Counted from the stretch's first letter, positions 1 to 7,993 are shown. The stretch: DNA of 64,000 nt from Taibaiella koreensis (GCF_003545715.1 NZ_QVNU01000003.1:372001-436000), one strand, 5' to 3'. Notes: generated by a model not told the origin, from the letters alone. Translations and numbers: made by a program.

Positions 1-2
1 TC

Positions 3-326
3 CTGCCGATTGAGGTATATGAGGTTGCTACCTTCTATACCATGTTCAACATGAAGCCGGTAGGTAAGTATGTATTGGAAGTGTGCCGTACCGGTCCCTG
101 CATGCTGCGGGGCAGCGACCAGATCATCGATCATATCAAGAACAAGCTATCGATCAAAGAAGGAGAGACCTCGGCCGACGGCCTGTTTACATTAAAACCG
201 GCGGAGTGTCTGGGTGCCTGCGGTTATGCGCCCATGCTACAGCTGGGTAAGCATTTCAAGGAAAGCCTGACGATCGAAAAAGTAGACAACCTGCTGGACG
301 AACTAAGAGCTGCAGCTAAAAATTAA
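3..326 (+). CDS. nuoE: NADH-quinone oxidoreductase subunit E (5'-truncated by window edge)
   Basis: This is the C-terminal part of the 24 kDa thioredoxin-like subunit of complex I, which carries the [2Fe-2S] cluster N1a in the peripheral NADH-oxidising arm. The frame is open from base 3, so the true start lies before the window. The visible protein opens with the family signature VYEVATFYTMFN. It then has the cluster ligands in CRTGPC and, later, ECLGAC. About 107 codons are present, so roughly a third to half of the usual length is missing. nuoA-D are expected upstream, outside the window. Two bases after the stop an unrelated gene begins, so nuoE is separated from nuoF by four non-nuo genes. 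Identity is near certain. Confidence 0.96.
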   Translation: MPIEVYEVATFYTMFNMKPVGKYVLEVCRTGPCMLRGSDQIIDHIKNKLSIKEGETSADGLFTLKPAECLGACGYAPMLQLGKHFKESLTIEKVDNLLDELRAAAKN

Positions 327-328
327 GT

Positions 329-1036
329 ATGACGCTGGAAGAAGTCATGTCGCAACTGGAGCAGATGGGTACCGAGCAGACCCGCAAAACCTGGCGCAAT
401 CACGGCGCCCGGGGCGCGGTTTTCGGTGTGAAGATCGGCGACATGAAGACGATCCAGAAGAAAATAAAGCGCGACCAGGAGCTGGCATTGGCGCTGTATA
501 AGACCGGTAACTCAGATGCGATGTACTTTGCCGGCCTCATTTGCGACCCGCAAAAAATGACGAAGAAGCAATTGCAGGACTGGGCCAAAAACGCCACCTG
601 GGGCATGCTGAGCGAATATACCGTACCCTGGGCTGCGGCCGAAAGCAAATACGGGCACGAACTGGCGCTGGAATGGATTGAAGCTAAGGAAGACGAGGTA
701 CGATCTGCAGGATGGAATACCTACAGCGGCCTGCTGGCACTGAAAAAAGATGAAGAGCTGGACATAAAGGAGATCACCGCCTTGCTGGACCGGATCAGGA
801 AGACGATACACGAGCAAACAGAGCGAACCAAATATACGATGAACGGCTTCGTCATTTCTGTAGGGGGCTATGTGGCCCGGCTTACGGGAAAAGCCAAGGA
901 AACAGGAAAGGCTATCGGTACCGTTTATGTGGATATGGGTGGTACTGCCTGTAAAGTGCCTGATTCTGTTGCTTATATCGAGAAGATAGAAGGAATGGGC
1001 AGGGTAGGAAAGAAAAAGAAAACAGTATTTTGTTAA
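329..1036 (+). CDS. DNA alkylation repair (AlkD-like) HEAT-repeat protein
   Basis: The 235-residue protein resembles the AlkD/DNA alkylation repair enzyme family (alpha-helical HEAT-like repeats that lift alkylated bases from DNA). Family-like stretches include RNHGARGAVFGVKIGDMK near the N-terminus, a helix-rich middle with WGMLSEYTVPWAA, and a lysine-rich C-terminus (GKKKKTVFC). It starts two bases after the nuoE stop, so it is very probably co-transcribed with complex I genes. No functional link to respiration is known, and it looks like cargo placed in the operon. The family is recognised from pattern alone; glycosylase activity is inference. Confidence 0.72.
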   Translation: MTLEEVMSQLEQMGTEQTRKTWRNHGARGAVFGVKIGDMKTIQKKIKRDQELALALYKTGNSDAMYFAGLICDPQKMTKKQLQDWAKNATWGMLSEYTVPWAAAESKYGHELALEWIEAKEDEVRSAGWNTYSGLLALKKDEELDIKEITALLDRIRKTIHEQTERTKYTMNGFVISVGGYVARLTGKAKETGKAIGTVYVDMGGTACKVPDSVAYIEKIEGMGRVGKKKKTVFC

Positions 1037-1067
1037 GGAAAAATTTCCGCCGCTTATAGGCTCCGGT

Positions 1068-1103
1068 TTTTTTGACTTTTGATTTTTGACTTTTGATTTT
1101 TTA
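1068..1103 (+). repeat. Short tandem leader repeat TTTTTGACTTTTGA before the VOC gene
   Basis: Two near-perfect copies of TTTTTGACTTTTGA, period 15, end directly at the ATG at 1104. Almost the same arrangement, followed by the same GAATCAT-type context, occurs before nuoG at 4491-4524. The role is unknown: it may be an A/T-rich translation leader, a promoter-like element or a scar of insertion. Confidence 0.6.
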
Positions 1104-1535
1104 ATGAATCATATGGAACCGATCACCCCTTATCTCAATTTTAATGGCAACGCTGCCGAGGCGCTGGCCTTTTATGCCAAAGCTTTCGATGGCGAAATCG
1201 TTTTCCAGCAGCCCTATGGCGATAGCCCTATGGCAGGTTCGCCCGACTGGAAAGATAAGATCATGCACGCCACCTTCCAGGCCGGTAGCCTGACGCTGAT
1301 GGTGAGCGATACGCCCGGTCCCGAAGAACAGGTAACGGCCGGCAGCAATACGCAGCTATCGCTCAACTTCAAGCATGAAGAAGATATTGATCGCGTGTTT
1401 GCCGCCATGAGCGAAGGCGCCCGTATCACGATGCCGTTGCAGGATACGTTCTGGGGCGCGAAATTCGGGATGCTGGTCGATAAATTCGATATTCATTGGA
1501 TGTTCAATTTCGATCGTCCCAAAGAGCAGCAGTAA
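1104..1535 (+). CDS. VOC-superfamily (PhnB/glyoxalase-like) protein
   Basis: A protein of about 143 residues of the vicinal oxygen chelate superfamily, closest in pattern to PhnB-like proteins. It begins MEPITPYLNFNGNAAEALAF, the usual first beta-alpha unit with the conserved N-G-N-A-x-E-A. A second module follows with GSNTQLSLNF and ends in FWGAKFGMLVDKFDIHWM, typical of this group. I take the ATG at 1104; the ATG at 1113 (MEPIT) is also possible, and a TTG at 1086 lies in the leader repeat and is unlikely. The stop overlaps the next start by one base (TAATG), so translation is probably coupled. Substrate and reaction cannot be told; many PhnB-like proteins lack a known activity. Confidence 0.82.
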   Translation: MNHMEPITPYLNFNGNAAEALAFYAKAFDGEIVFQQPYGDSPMAGSPDWKDKIMHATFQAGSLTLMVSDTPGPEEQVTAGSNTQLSLNFKHEEDIDRVFAAMSEGARITMPLQDTFWGAKFGMLVDKFDIHWMFNFDRPKEQQ

Positions 1536-2377
1536 TGAGCAACTTCATCGGAAAGATCGGACTGCTTTTTGTGTGTATATTGATTGGTATGGCCGGCCGG
1601 GCGCAGGAAAAATTGCCTACCGGATTGTACCGGAGTATTAGTTTAAGTTCTTTTAAATATATCGATCCTGTTTCCCTGGATACCTTTTATGCAGATCCGG
1701 CAGCAGTGTGTACCGCAGCCGACTTCAGCGAAGTAAAGGCAGTGCTCGATCAGGCGCAGCAACCAGCAGTGGAAATAACGTTGACAGAGGCAGGAAAGGA
1801 GAAATTTGCGCAAGCTACGAGGGAGAACATTGGCAAGAAAATAGCAGTTATCGGCAATGGCAAATTGCTGGCAGCACCTGTGGTACAGGAAGAGATCGCC
1901 GGCGGACGCCTGACAATTGCGGGCAATTTTACGCTGGAAGAAACCCGGGCCCTGACGCAACGGATCAGCAAGGATATGCCGGCGCGATCGCATGGCGCCC
2001 ATGAGGCTAAAGGAAAAGCGGCTTTGGAAAAAGCTTGCCGGCAGCTGGATGACGCGATGCTGAACATAGACACGGTTGCGCTGAAACAGTTGCTGCACAT
2101 ACAGCTCAGCGTAGGACATTCCAATGGCCTGGTCGAAAGCAAAGCCGAACTGCTGCAGCATTTGCGCAGCGGTTATTTGAAATACAGCAGCATTGTAGCA
2201 ACCGGGAGCCCCGAAATGCAGTTTGTAGACAGAGTGGCTACGGTGAGAAGAGCGATAAAAGTAAAGGGTTCTTTGCAAGGGACGGCATTTGACGTCACGC
2301 TGCAGGTGCTTGAAGTGTGGCTTGAAGTAGATGGAAGCTGGCAATTACTGTGCAGGCAGAGTATAAGAAAGCAATAG
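1535..2377 (+). CDS. Secreted protein with SecD P1-head-like domain and NTF2/DUF4440-like C-terminus
   Basis: The 280-residue protein starts with a signal peptide (MSNFIGKIGLLFVCILIGMA, cleavage near GRAQ). Residues about 75-145 strongly resemble the P1 head region of SecD: ITLTEAGKEKFAQATREN, then IAVIGNGKLLAAPVV and GGRLTIAGNFTLEE. Residues about 170-280 look like a SnoaL/DUF4440 (NTF2-like) fold with a C-terminal WQLLCRQSIRK. There are no transmembrane helices after the signal peptide, so it is not a translocase subunit; it should be a free periplasmic protein. It is translationally coupled to the VOC gene by a one-base overlap, and the small lipoprotein follows four bases later. Function unknown. 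Confidence 0.7.
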   Translation: MSNFIGKIGLLFVCILIGMAGRAQEKLPTGLYRSISLSSFKYIDPVSLDTFYADPAAVCTAADFSEVKAVLDQAQQPAVEITLTEAGKEKFAQATRENIGKKIAVIGNGKLLAAPVVQEEIAGGRLTIAGNFTLEETRALTQRISKDMPARSHGAHEAKGKAALEKACRQLDDAMLNIDTVALKQLLHIQLSVGHSNGLVESKAELLQHLRSGYLKYSSIVATGSPEMQFVDRVATVRRAIKVKGSLQGTAFDVTLQVLEVWLEVDGSWQLLCRQSIRKQ

Positions 2378-2381
2378 CCAT

Positions 2382-2639
2382 ATGCATTGGAGATATATAT
2401 TGTTGTCTGGTTTGATCGTTGCAGGTTGTAAAGAGTCGGCTGACCATGCCAGGGAAGTGCAGCAGGAAAGCCTGAGGCAATTTGATTCGATCAACAAGAC
2501 ATTGGAGGAATCCAACGCCAGGGTTTTAAGGGATGATAGTCCTGAAGACCATTTACAGAGCGCAAAGAGAAGACAGGATTCCCTGCTTCATGCGCAGAAA
2601 CATGAACAGAGCGAAGCCGGGGAAGCTTCTGATCAGTAA
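2382..2639 (+). CDS. Small lipoprotein, hypothetical
   Basis: The 85-residue product has a short signal sequence ending in a lipobox (LIVAGC, lipidated Cys at residue 16). The rest is charged, helix-prone and Gln/Glu/Lys/Ser-rich, with a repeated QxSLxxFDSI/RRQDSLLH flavour suggesting a short coiled coil. It lies four bases after the preceding secreted protein and 44 bases before nuoF, and completes the cargo block between nuoE and nuoF. No family recognised. Confidence 0.7.
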   Translation: MHWRYILLSGLIVAGCKESADHAREVQQESLRQFDSINKTLEESNARVLRDDSPEDHLQSAKRRQDSLLHAQKHEQSEAGEASDQ

Positions 2640-2683
2640 AAACATAACGCAATCGGTAATACGATTGCCTGAAATATTGAGTT

Positions 2684-4030
2684 ATGAAATTATTATTAGA
2701 GAACGAACATATAGAGGGCATCCGGTACTATGAAGCCTATCGTAAGCACGGCGGTTACCGCAGTGTGGAAAAGGCATTGAAGATGACGCCGGAGGAGATT
2801 GTGGAAGAAGTGAAGAAGAGCGGCCTGCGTGGCCGTGGCGGTGCCGGCTTTCCTACCGGTATGAAATGGAGCTTCCTGGCCAAGCCCGAAGGCGTACCCC
2901 GCCATCTGGTGTGCAATGCCGACGAATCGGAGCCGGGTACCTTCAAGGATCGTTACCTGATGGAATTCCTGCCGCACCTGCTGATCGAAGGGCTTATTGT
3001 CTCTTCGTTTGCGTTGGGCTCCAATGCCACCTATATCTATATCCGTGGTGAGTATGCCTGGATACCCGATATCCTGGAGCAGGCCATTGCCGAAGCAAAG
3101 AATAATGGCTGGCTGGGTAAGAATATCCAGAACAGCGGCTTCGATTGCGAAATATACGTACAGCGCGGCGGCGGCGCTTATATCTGCGGTGAAGAAACGG
3201 CGCTGATCGAATCGCTGGAAGGCAAACGGGGCAATCCCCGTATCAAGCCGCCTTTCCCGGCTATCGCCGGCCTGTGGATGCGCCCGACTGTGGTAAACAA
3301 TGTAGAAACCCTGGCGGCAGTGGTGCCCATCATCAATATGGGTGGTGAAGAATATGGCAAGCTCGGCGTGGGCCGTTCTACCGGGACCAAACTGATGTCG
3401 GCCTGTGGTAACCTCAACAAGCCCGGTGTATACGAAATACCGTTCGATCTTTCTGTTGAAGAGTTTATTTTCAGCGACGAATATTGTGGCGGCATCCCTA
3501 ACGGCAAGCGGCTGAAAGCCTGCATCCCGGGCGGTTCTTCTGTACCCATACTACCCGCCAACCTGCTGCTGAAAGATGCCAAAGGCAATACCCGCCAGAT
3601 GAACTATGAAAGCCTTTCGGAAGGGGGCTTTGCTACCGGTTCCATGCTTGGTTCCGGCGGCTTTATCGTGCTCGACGAAGACCAGTGCGTCGTGCGCCAT
3701 ACCATGAGCCTCGCCCGCTTCTACAACCATGAAAGCTGCGGACAGTGCTCACCTTGCCGCGAAGGAACCGGTTGGATGTACAAGCTATTGAAGAGCCTCG
3801 AGTATGGAAAAGGAAGAATGGAGGACATCGATCTGCTATGGGACATACAGCGTCGCATTGAAGGCAATACCATATGCCCGCTGGGCGATGCTGCCGCCTG
3901 GCCGGTAGCTGCCGCCATCAGGCATTTCCGCGACGAATTCGAGTGGCATGTATTGCACCCCGAAGAGGCGCAAAACCGGAACTTCGGATTGGCCCATTAC
4001 GCCGATCCGCTGGAAGTAATTCAAAATTAA
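2684..4030 (+). CDS. nuoF: NADH-quinone oxidoreductase subunit F
   Basis: This is the 51 kDa flavoprotein of complex I, which oxidises NADH through FMN and passes electrons to the N3 [4Fe-4S] cluster. The 448-residue length is normal for the family. The nucleotide-binding signature GRGGAGFPTGMKW lies at residues 50-62. A glycine-rich segment RGGGAYICGEETAL follows. The cluster ligands are C352, C355 and C358 (SCGQCSPC) with C398 (NTICPLGD). The start at 2684 gives the expected short N-terminus before the Rossmann-like domain. Its nuo neighbours are displaced by cargo on both sides. Confidence 0.98.
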   Translation: MKLLLENEHIEGIRYYEAYRKHGGYRSVEKALKMTPEEIVEEVKKSGLRGRGGAGFPTGMKWSFLAKPEGVPRHLVCNADESEPGTFKDRYLMEFLPHLLIEGLIVSSFALGSNATYIYIRGEYAWIPDILEQAIAEAKNNGWLGKNIQNSGFDCEIYVQRGGGAYICGEETALIESLEGKRGNPRIKPPFPAIAGLWMRPTVVNNVETLAAVVPIINMGGEEYGKLGVGRSTGTKLMSACGNLNKPGVYEIPFDLSVEEFIFSDEYCGGIPNGKRLKACIPGGSSVPILPANLLLKDAKGNTRQMNYESLSEGGFATGSMLGSGGFIVLDEDQCVVRHTMSLARFYNHESCGQCSPCREGTGWMYKLLKSLEYGKGRMEDIDLLWDIQRRIEGNTICPLGDAAAWPVAAAIRHFRDEFEWHVLHPEEAQNRNFGLAHYADPLEVIQN

Positions 4031-4046
4031 AAAGGCAAAAATAATA

Positions 4047-4427
4047 ATGGATGCGGCTGAAAATAAGGGTGAAAAAGTAGGGAAGCCTTTTGATATCGGC
4101 CATAGATGTTTTTATTTTTCAAAGGAAGTAATACAATTTGTAAAGAGTACCAGGTTTGAGATTGTTTTTTCTTCGTTGTTTGATCAACTAGTCAGAGCGT
4201 CTACATCGATTGGAGCCAATGTTGTGGAAGGGAAGGCTGGTGTCAGTAGAAGAGATTGGTTGAAGTACATGGGTATTGCATTGAAGTCTGCAAATGAAAC
4301 TAAGTATTGGCTTTGTCTGATCCGGGATGCTTTTGGGTATGATAAGGAGAAAATTAATGCGATGGTAGCTGAAGCAGACGAATTGTCAAGAATCATCGCT
4401 TCTATCATTATAAAAGGAAATAAGTGA
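4047..4427 (+). CDS. Four-helix-bundle protein (23S rRNA IVP/S23 type)
   Basis: A 126-residue protein of the S23/four-helix-bundle family, small helical proteins first seen in 23S rRNA intervening sequences and common as stand-alone genes in Bacteroidota. Recognisable elements are FDIGHRCFYFSKEVIQFV at the N-terminus, the RASTSIGANVVEGKAG segment (the usual S-x-x-AN-x-xEG core), then KYMGIALKSANETKYWL. The gene is visibly more A/T-rich than the flanking nuoF and nuoG, which suggests later acquisition. It sits alone between nuoF and nuoG in the same direction and is probably co-transcribed. Biological role unknown for the family. Confidence 0.88.
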   Translation: MDAAENKGEKVGKPFDIGHRCFYFSKEVIQFVKSTRFEIVFSSLFDQLVRASTSIGANVVEGKAGVSRRDWLKYMGIALKSANETKYWLCLIRDAFGYDKEKINAMVAEADELSRIIASIIIKGNK

Positions 4428-4490
4428 TTTAATTTATTATAGATGGAAGAGCAAATTTTGAGGTTTGGATTGGGTGTGTTTCAATGCTGC

Positions 4491-4524
4491 ATTTTTGACT
4501 TTTGAAATTTGACTTTTGATTATT
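4491..4524 (+). repeat. Leader repeat before nuoG, near-copy of 1068-1103
   Basis: The segment reads TTTTTGACTTTTGA, then AA, then TTTGACTTTTGATT, and is followed by TGAATCATG including the nuoG start. It matches the leader of the VOC gene almost base for base, including the GAATCAT before the start. The two copies are about 3.4 kb apart and both lie directly downstream of cargo boundaries in the operon. Confidence 0.6.
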
Positions 4525-4532
4525 TGTGAATC

Positions 4533-5636
4533 ATGGCTGACAATATTAAAGTAACGATAGACAATATCACGGTCGAGGTGCCCATGGGAACTACGATCCT
4601 GGAGGCTGCGCGTAAGATCGGTGGCGATGTTGCACCGCCTACGATGTGCTATTACAGCAAGCTGAAAGGCAGTGGTGGTAAGTGCCGCACCTGCCTGGTG
4701 GAGGTGAGCAAGGGCTCCGAGAAGGATCCCAGGCCCATGCCCAAGCTGGTGGCCAGCTGCCGTACCGGTGTGATGGATGGTATGGAGGTGAAGAGCATGA
4801 CTTCCGACAAGGTGATCGATGCGCGTAAAGGGGTTACCGAGTTCTTGCTGCTGAACCACCCGCTGGATTGCCCCGTATGCGACCAGGCAGGCGAATGCGA
4901 TCTGCAGAACCTGGGCTATGACCATGGTAATGCAGGCACGCGCTACGAGTACGACCGCCGTACGTTTGAACCCGAAGATATCGGTCCGCACATCCAGCTG
5001 CATATGAACCGCTGTATTATGTGCTTCCGCTGTGTGTTTACCGCCGACCAGCTGACCAATACCCGCGAGCACGGTATTCTCGACCGCGGCGATCATGCCC
5101 GTATCAGCACTTGTATCAGCAAGGCGCTGGACAACGATTTTATCGGTAATGTGATCGACGTATGCCCGGTAGGGGCGCTCACCGACAAGACCTTCCGGTT
5201 TAAGAACCGCGTATGGTTTACCAAGCCGGTAGATGCGCACCGCAACTGCAGCAACCCTAAATGCTGTGGCGAGGTACGGCTGTGGATGCGTGGTGAAGAA
5301 GTGTTCCGGGTAACCGCGCGCAAAGACGAATGGGGCGAAGTGGCCAATGCCAGCAATGGTGAGACCGGCTGGATCTGCAACGAATGCCGTTTCGAGAAAA
5401 AAGAAACAAAAGACTGGGTAATCGAAGGGCCTACAAAAGTGGACCGCCATAGCGTGATCGCCCAGGGGCATTATGCCGGCAAGGTAGGTACGGCAGGGCA
5501 GCCTGTGCTGATCGATAAAGTGATCGGCAAGCAGCCTCAGCTTACCCTCGATATCCATACCGTAAGCGATGTGAACAAACCGTCGTACCACCTGGACCAG
5601 ATCGAAGGACCTGCCCATTCGGACGATTTTAAATAG
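4533..5636 (+). CDS. nuoG: NADH-quinone oxidoreductase subunit G, short form
   Basis: An iron-sulfur subunit of the complex I peripheral arm. Residues 1-100 form a [2Fe-2S] ferredoxin domain with ligands C39, C51, C54 and C76. A His-Cys cluster motif follows (H109, C113, C116, C122 in NHPLDCPVC..GEC), then a [4Fe-4S] site with C161, C164, C167 and C211. A Cys-containing segment at 239-245 (NCSNPKCC) resembles the start of the molybdopterin-oxidoreductase domain, but the protein ends at residue 367. The large C-terminal domain of the roughly 900-residue E. coli form is absent. Short NuoG proteins are usual in Bacteroidota, so I read this as a natural lineage form rather than a truncation. Confidence 0.96.
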   Translation: MADNIKVTIDNITVEVPMGTTILEAARKIGGDVAPPTMCYYSKLKGSGGKCRTCLVEVSKGSEKDPRPMPKLVASCRTGVMDGMEVKSMTSDKVIDARKGVTEFLLLNHPLDCPVCDQAGECDLQNLGYDHGNAGTRYEYDRRTFEPEDIGPHIQLHMNRCIMCFRCVFTADQLTNTREHGILDRGDHARISTCISKALDNDFIGNVIDVCPVGALTDKTFRFKNRVWFTKPVDAHRNCSNPKCCGEVRLWMRGEEVFRVTARKDEWGEVANASNGETGWICNECRFEKKETKDWVIEGPTKVDRHSVIAQGHYAGKVGTAGQPVLIDKVIGKQPQLTLDIHTVSDVNKPSYHLDQIEGPAHSDDFK

Positions 5637-5665
5637 TTTTCAACCTAAGGTTTTTACAATCTTAT

Positions 5666-5673
5666 TACTTTTG
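5666..5673 (+). promoter_or_regulatory. Candidate Bacteroidota -7 box (TACTTTTG) before nuoH
   Basis: TACTTTTG fits the TAnnTTTG consensus and ends seven bases before the nuoH ATG. A transcript from it would have almost no 5' leader. No good TTG-type -33 box is visible at standard spacing, so this is a possible weak internal promoter. Confidence 0.4.
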
Positions 5674-5680
5674 CGCCATC

Positions 5681-6763
5681 ATGCTCTTATTATCAATCGA
5701 CTGGATATTCATCATTGAGAAAGTAGTTCTTATCCTGGTGATCATACTTTCCTCCTTCGGGGTAGCGGCTTATGCCACCTGGGGCGAGCGCAAGGTGGCT
5801 GCCATCATGCAGGACCGTATAGGGCCGGCAAGGGCAGGTATCTTCGGCCTGCTGCAGCCCCTGGCCGACGGCGGCAAGCTTTTCTTTAAGGAAGAGATCG
5901 TGCCCGACCGCTCTACGCGTACCTTGTTCATTATGGGACCGGCCCTGTTCATGGTCACGGCATTGATGACCAGCGCAGTGATTCCCTGGGGACCGGATTT
6001 CTCGATGACCATAGGCGGTACCGAGCGCAGCATTTCCCTGCAGGTAGCCGACATCAATATTGGTATTCTGTATGTTTTTGGCGTAGTCAGTCTTGGTGTA
6101 TACGGCATCATGCTGGGCGGCTGGTCGTCCAACAATAAGTTCTCCCTGCTGAGCGCCATCCGTGCGGCCTCCCAGTCGATCTCTTACGAGCTGGCCATGG
6201 GCCTTAGCCTTATCGCCGTATTGATGGTGACCCAAACCCTGTCGCTCCGTGAGATCGTTGGCCAGCAACATGGCTTCTGGAGCGATGGTTATTTTACCTG
6301 GAACTTTTTCAAGCAGCCCCTGGCCTTCCTAATCTTCCTCGTTTGCTCCTTTGCCGAACTGAACCGTGCGCCCTTCGATATGCCCGAGTGTGAGAGCGAA
6401 CTCAACATGGGCTACCACCAGGAATATTCTTCCATGAAGCTGGGATTGTATCTCTTTGCAGAATATATTAATATGTTTATCAGCTCCGCAGTACTGTCGA
6501 CCGTATTCTTCGGCGGCTACAACTTCCCCTGGATGGACCAGGTGCAGGCGGCCGTGCCCGGAGGACTGTTCTCTGTGATCTGTGTTACAGTGCTGATGAT
6601 CAAAGTGGTGGGCTTTATCCTGTTCTTTATGTTCATTCGCTGGACGCTGCCACGTTTCCGCTACGACCAGCTACTTAACCTGGGCTGGAAGGGCCTGATC
6701 CCGCTGGCCCTGATCAACCTGGTGGTTACCGGCGCTGTGATCTTATTCTTTTTTAATAAATAG
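5681..6763 (+). CDS. nuoH: NADH-quinone oxidoreductase subunit H
   Basis: A membrane subunit at the junction of the peripheral and membrane arms that helps form the quinone chamber. The 360-residue protein has the expected eight or so hydrophobic helices. Conserved segments are AYATWGERKVAAIMQDRIGP near the N-terminus, then ISYELAMGLSL and FAELNRAPFDMPECESEL, which carry the charged residues of the quinone-site loops. The ATG at 5681 gives a standard N-terminal helix. It follows nuoG by 44 bases and precedes nuoI by 40. Confidence 0.98.
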   Translation: MLLLSIDWIFIIEKVVLILVIILSSFGVAAYATWGERKVAAIMQDRIGPARAGIFGLLQPLADGGKLFFKEEIVPDRSTRTLFIMGPALFMVTALMTSAVIPWGPDFSMTIGGTERSISLQVADINIGILYVFGVVSLGVYGIMLGGWSSNNKFSLLSAIRAASQSISYELAMGLSLIAVLMVTQTLSLREIVGQQHGFWSDGYFTWNFFKQPLAFLIFLVCSFAELNRAPFDMPECESELNMGYHQEYSSMKLGLYLFAEYINMFISSAVLSTVFFGGYNFPWMDQVQAAVPGGLFSVICVTVLMIKVVGFILFFMFIRWTLPRFRYDQLLNLGWKGLIPLALINLVVTGAVILFFFNK

Positions 6764-6803
6764 TAACCGAAAAAAACGGATCCCCCGGGATCGAATTGTG
6801 GAT

Positions 6804-7325
6804 ATGCAGTTAACTAAAAGATCGATAGCGGTAAACAGGAGCCCGATGACCTTCGGAGAGAAGATCTATTTACCCGCTATTGCCAAGGGTCTTAAGATCA
6901 CGGTAGGTCATATATTCAAGAAGAAGGCAACAGTGAGCTACCCGGAGGTAACGCGTCCCTTCAGCCCGGTTTTCCGTGGGCTGCATGTGCTGAACCGCGA
7001 TGAGGAGGGCCGAGAAAAATGTACGGCCTGCGGTTTGTGTGCCCTGGCTTGCCCTGCGGAGGCCATTACCATGGAGGCCGCCGAAAGGAAGAGGGGTGAA
7101 GAGCACCTGTACCGCGAGGAAAAATATGCCGCGCGTTACGAGATCAATATGCTGCGTTGCATTTTCTGCGGCTATTGCGAAGAGGCCTGCCCCAAGGATG
7201 CGATCTACCTAAGCGAGACCGTAATGCCTTCCAATTATACCCGCGACTATTTTGTGTACAAGAAGCAGGATATGCTGATCACCGATGAGCAGATGAAAAA
7301 AAGAGCAGAAACAGGTAAAGGATAA
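6804..7325 (+). CDS. nuoI: NADH-quinone oxidoreductase subunit I
   Basis: A ferredoxin-like subunit that carries the two [4Fe-4S] clusters N6a and N6b, connecting the peripheral arm to the quinone site. Two intact CxxCxxCxxxCP motifs are visible: CTACGLCALACP and CIFCGYCEEACP. The N-terminus contains the amphipathic helix region GLKITVGHIFKKKATVSYPE typical of the family. I choose the ATG at 6804 (173 residues); a GTG at 6798 would add two residues. It lies between nuoH and nuoJ in the standard order. Confidence 0.97.
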   Translation: MQLTKRSIAVNRSPMTFGEKIYLPAIAKGLKITVGHIFKKKATVSYPEVTRPFSPVFRGLHVLNRDEEGREKCTACGLCALACPAEAITMEAAERKRGEEHLYREEKYAARYEINMLRCIFCGYCEEACPKDAIYLSETVMPSNYTRDYFVYKKQDMLITDEQMKKRAETGKG

Positions 7326-7331
7326 CCATAA

Positions 7332-7437
7332 TGCAAAAATAAAAAATGTAAAAAAACAAAAAATGGGATCGTTGTAAGAGCAAGTATCTGGGCATTATTT
7401 CACTCCTGTTCTACTTTTTACGTTTTACTTTTTAATT
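7332..7437 (+). repeat. A/T-rich leader with Tn/An heptad-like repeats before nuoJ
   Basis: The nuoI-nuoJ spacer opens with A-rich blocks (AAAAATAAAAAATGTAAAAA) and ends with T-rich blocks (CTACTTTTTACGTTTTACTT and TTTAA) just before the nuoJ ATG. The two ends are roughly inverse in composition and may pair partly. The design resembles the TTTTGAC leaders at 1068 and 4491 but is not the same sequence. No open frame is seen here. Confidence 0.45.
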
Positions 7438-7443
7438 TCTCAA

Positions 7444-7965
7444 ATGAGCTTACACGAAATCTTATTCTACTTTTTGTCCCTGATGGCGCTCGGTTGTGCT
7501 TTGGGCGTTATCCTCAGCCGCAATCCGGTAAAGAGCGTGCTCTTTCTCATCGCGACCTTCTTTGCTATCTCGGGGCACTACGTGCTCATGAATGCGCAGT
7601 TCCTGGCTATAGTCAACATCATCGTGTATGCCGGTGCGATCATGGTACTTTTCCTTTTTGTCATCATGCTGATGAACCTTAATGCCGATGCCGAGCCGCA
7701 AAAGAGCCGTCTGGTGCAGTTTGCGGCCGTATTGAGCGGCGGCGCCCTTTTCCTGGTCATTATTGCCGCCCTTAAAACGGCGGGTATTCATACAGAAGGC
7801 AACAAGATCGATGGCAGCGGCGAGATAGGGTTGATCCATAACCTGGGCCAGGTGCTGTTTAGAGAATACGTGCTGCCTTTCGAGGTGAGCAGTGTGCTGT
7901 TCCTCAGCGCTATGATCGGCGCCATGGTGATTGGTAAAAAAGAAGAGGCAAAATCTGAAGCCTGA
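7444..7965 (+). CDS. nuoJ: NADH-quinone oxidoreductase subunit J
   Basis: A hydrophobic membrane-arm subunit of 173 residues with about five transmembrane helices. The core motif [20 protein letters not shown] is in the third helix and contains the conserved bulge region. The C-terminal helix [17 protein letters not shown] fits NuoJ. The reading frame overlaps that used upstream of nuoK, but with the GTG start of nuoK the two genes do not overlap. The end is lysine/glutamate-rich (KKEEAKSEA). Confidence 0.96.
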   Translation: MSLHEILFYFLSLMALGCALGVILSRNPVKSVLFLIATFFAISGHYVLMNAQFLAIVNIIVYAGAIMVLFLFVIMLMNLNADAEPQKSRLVQFAAVLSGGALFLVIIAALKTAGIHTEGNKIDGSGEIGLIHNLGQVLFREYVLPFEVSSVLFLSAMIGAMVIGKKEEAKSEA

Positions 7966-7993
7966 TCTATTCAACGCAATAAAATTTGATACT

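Noticed and set aside
4437-5618. 393-codon minus-strand frame opposite nuoG
   Set aside because: Shadow of nuoG; His/Ala/Arg-rich composition typical of complement translation.
4533-5636. NuoG as a truncated pseudogene
   Set aside because: All N-terminal cluster ligands are intact and short NuoG is usual in Bacteroidota, so a lineage form is the simpler reading.
7931-7993. Upstream extension of nuoK from ATG 7931
   Set aside because: It would add 21 hydrophilic residues before the first membrane helix and overlap nuoJ; the GTG at 7994 gives the usual 99-residue protein.
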